Below, piece by piece: positions 4,907 through 6,195 of a stretch of DNA of 6,195 bases. The stretch lies in contig CALREM010000015.1 in NCBI GenBank assembly GCA_943355185.1, positions 1-6,195 of the forward strand. Direction: 5' to 3'. The DNA is from Candidatus Nomurabacteria bacterium (GTDB lineage: Bacteria > Patescibacteriota > Minisyncoccia > Phycocordibacterales > PALSA-1337). Position 1 is the stretch's first letter, and the number at the start of each line of letters is the position of its first letter. The position numbers and the translations under genes were made by a program. Under the pieces are notes generated by a model, which saw only the letters and a program-made list of their open reading frames with translations, was not told the DNA's origin and ran no database searches.

Positions 4907-4915
4907 ATACGGAAG

Positions 4916-4944
4916 TTGTTTTGAGGATAATAATTTATTAAAAT
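4916..4944 (+). promoter_or_regulatory. Putative promoter of the small CxxC protein gene
   Basis: TTGTTT (4916-4921), a 17-nt spacer and TAAAAT (4939-4944) directly abut the ATG at 4945. With transcription starting about 7 nt after the -10 box, the second ATG (4951) would be a leaderless start. Confidence 0.4.
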
Positions 4945-5163
4945 ATGTGTATGACTAATGAGAAATGTGAAAAATGCCACGGCAAAGGAAGTACTACAAA
5001 AGTACTTCTCTCATTAAAAAAGCGCCTTGAAAAGCATCTTGAAGTATTACAACGTACTCGACACAGTCGTACTCTGTCAAAGGAGGAGAAAGATATTAAA
5101 GAGGCAATTGAGATTGATTTGGATGAGGTGGATAAGGCTATAGAAGACCAAAAAGCAGAATAA
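4945..5163 (+). CDS. Small hypothetical protein with an N-terminal CxxC motif
   Basis: The frame encodes 72 residues. The start carries CEKCHGKG (8-15), a single CxxCxGxG motif like one unit of the DnaJ zinc-binding repeat; only one such pair is present, so metal binding would need a dimer or partner. The remainder (about residues 20-72) is highly charged and helical in appearance and may form a helical hairpin or coiled coil. Translation may begin at 4945 or at ATG 4951, where promoter geometry favours the latter (70 residues). No ribosome binding site is visible. It lies alone between the target-gene terminator and the polyprenyl synthase gene, on the same strand as both. The family is not recognised and no function is proposed. 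Confidence 0.55.
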   Translation: MCMTNEKCEKCHGKGSTTKVLLSLKKRLEKHLEVLQRTRHSRTLSKEEKDIKEAIEIDLDEVDKAIEDQKAE

Positions 5164-5221
5164 AAACTATTTGGATGCTGTGAATTTTTTGCACATCAAA
5201 ATATGCACCATGTCTTCTTAA

Positions 5222-5230
5222 TGCTACAAT
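5222..5230 (+). promoter_or_regulatory. Extended -10 promoter of the polyprenyl synthase gene
   Basis: TGCTACAAT (5222-5230) is an extended -10 box (TGn plus TACAAT) lying 6 nt before the ATG at 5237. No good -35 is present, as is common for extended -10 promoters. The spacing implies a leaderless message. Confidence 0.4.
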
Positions 5231-5236
5231 TGCCTT

Positions 5237-6195
5237 ATGTTTCTCCAAGAGACCACACGAAACTTTCGAGGACTTCTGACGTTTATTCGGTCAAATTGGT
5301 TGCGTAAGCCAAAAACAAAAGATTCGGATCTTTCATCCTTTCAGAAGTCATTTAATATTGAACTAAGAAAATATCTGGATAAGAAAGTGTTGGTATATGC
5401 GAGACTGACTGAAGAATCTCTGATTCAAAAAACCATCGAGCATGCGGTGTCACTTATCAATGACAGAGGTAAACGCATTCGTCCGTATATCTGTTTTCTT
5501 GCGTACCACACTGAAGGAGGGCATGACCAAGCGACCATTTTTAAAGTGGGCATTGGACTCGAAATATTTCATGCCTTCGCCCTTATTCATGACGATATTA
5601 TCGATGGGGGAAAAGAACGACATGGGTTACCGACTACCCATGAATTTGTTCATGCTGCTTTGGTTGACTATAAAAAAGGTAATAAGAAAAGAATTGCGGA
5701 AAGCATGGCGTTGCTTGCCGGAGATTTGGTGTTCAGTTGGGCCAATGAGACTATTGTGCGCTCAAGCAACAAAGAAGCGCAGGATCTCTACTTTAATATG
5801 ATCGAAGAAACGGTGGCAGGGCAAATGCTTGATGTGACTTTTATGTCCAAAGAACACGTGGATTCCAAAATGCTCCTTAGAAAAAATGAGCTCAAGACTG
5901 CACGATATTCTTTTGTAAATCCTATGCTTATCGGAGCTGCCGAAGCAGGGTCGCATGATCATGATATTTTTTATACCAAGCTCGGTACGATTTTGGGTCA
6001 GGCGTTTCAGATACAAGACGACCTTTTTGATATTGTAGGAGATTCTCAGAAAACAGGAAAGACCAATATGCTTGATATTCAAGACGGTCAGCATACGTTT
6101 ATTACTCAATATGTGTTTGTGTATGGAAAAGAGCATGATCGCGATGTATTGGCGTCGCTTTTTGGCAAACCGGTGGACGATGCTTCTCGAAAAGT
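5237..6195 (+). CDS. Polyprenyl (isoprenyl) diphosphate synthase, 3' end cut by window edge
   Basis: From ATG 5237 the frame stays open for 319 codons to the edge. It has the hallmarks of trans-isoprenyl diphosphate synthases: GKRIRP (78-83, diphosphate binding), the first aspartate-rich motif DDIID (119-123), GQMLD (195-199), KTARYS (220-225), and the second aspartate-rich motif in QIQDDLFDIVGD (258-269). These enzymes condense isopentenyl diphosphate with an allylic diphosphate through Mg2+ held by the two Asp-rich motifs, supplying lipid carriers or quinone-type side chains. The residue pattern before the first Asp motif (FHAFALIHDD) does not let me set product length, so a specific name (geranylgeranyl, farnesyl or longer) is not given. 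The N-terminal 40 residues are a basic extension. The gene looks intact as far as seen and unrelated to the DGR. Confidence 0.9.
   Translation, partial: MFLQETTRNFRGLLTFIRSNWLRKPKTKDSDLSSFQKSFNIELRKYLDKKVLVYARLTEESLIQKTIEHAVSLINDRGKRIRPYICFLAYHTEGGHDQATIFKVGIGLEIFHAFALIHDDIIDGGKERHGLPTTHEFVHAALVDYKKGNKKRIAESMALLAGDLVFSWANETIVRSSNKEAQDLYFNMIEETVAGQMLDVTFMSKEHVDSKMLLRKNELKTARYSFVNPMLIGAAEAGSHDHDIFYTKLGTILGQAFQIQDDLFDIVGDSQKTGKTNMLDIQDGQHTFITQYVFVYGKEHDRDVLASLFGKPVDDASRK

Noticed and set aside
5442..6136. Frames overlapping the polyprenyl synthase on both strands
   Set aside because: They conflict with a frame that has both aspartate-rich motifs and all family landmarks.
1..6195. CRISPR array, tRNA, rRNA or insertion sequence
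   Set aside because: No regularly spaced repeats, tRNA cloverleaf, rRNA-like segment or transposase was seen on reading.

Overview
The window looks like a piece of a Patescibacteria (Candidate Phyla Radiation) chromosome. This is inference from three things: AT-leaning genes with little Shine-Dalgarno signal and several -10 boxes only 6-7 nt from start codons, a minus-strand gene resembling the N-terminus of a type IV secretion-like ATPase family common in that group, and a compact diversity-generating retroelement (DGR), an element type enriched there. No database search was possible.

Layout. (1) 1-761, minus: 5' part of a gene running off the left edge, probably a type IV secretion-like ATPase. 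(2) 948-1788, plus: a two-gene class I Fic toxin-antitoxin module (VbhA-like antitoxin, Fic AMP-transferase) behind a consensus promoter at 901-928. (3) 1789-1986: a short hairpin-rich spacer and a bidirectional terminator between the convergent Fic and reverse transcriptase genes. (4) 1987-4860: a full DGR. It holds a reverse transcriptase on the minus strand, split into two frames near a CT microsatellite; an Avd-like helical-bundle gene on the plus strand starting 2 bp from the RT start; a template repeat (TR, minus, 3474-3588); and a GC-richer target gene (plus, 4028-4831) whose last 38 codons are the variable repeat (VR, 4711-4825). (5) 4870-4906: a strong terminator. (6) 4945-5163: a small CxxC protein. 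(7) 5237-6195, plus: a polyprenyl diphosphate synthase cut by the right edge.

How the DGR works. TR and VR are both exactly 115 bp and align without gaps. They differ at 14 positions, and every difference lies opposite an adenine of the TR. This is the signature of adenine-specific mutagenic retrohoming: TR RNA is copied by the RT with Avd, adenines are randomised, and the cDNA replaces the VR, changing ten residues at the C-terminus of the target. The invariant 3' end of the repeats and a small hairpin 19 nt beyond the VR fit the known initiation and target-site architecture.

The most unusual points are the frameshift between RT motifs 3 and 4 at slippage-prone tracts (phase variation, recent inactivation or sequence error), the antisense placement of avd between TR and RT, and a long-hairpin leader on the target mRNA.
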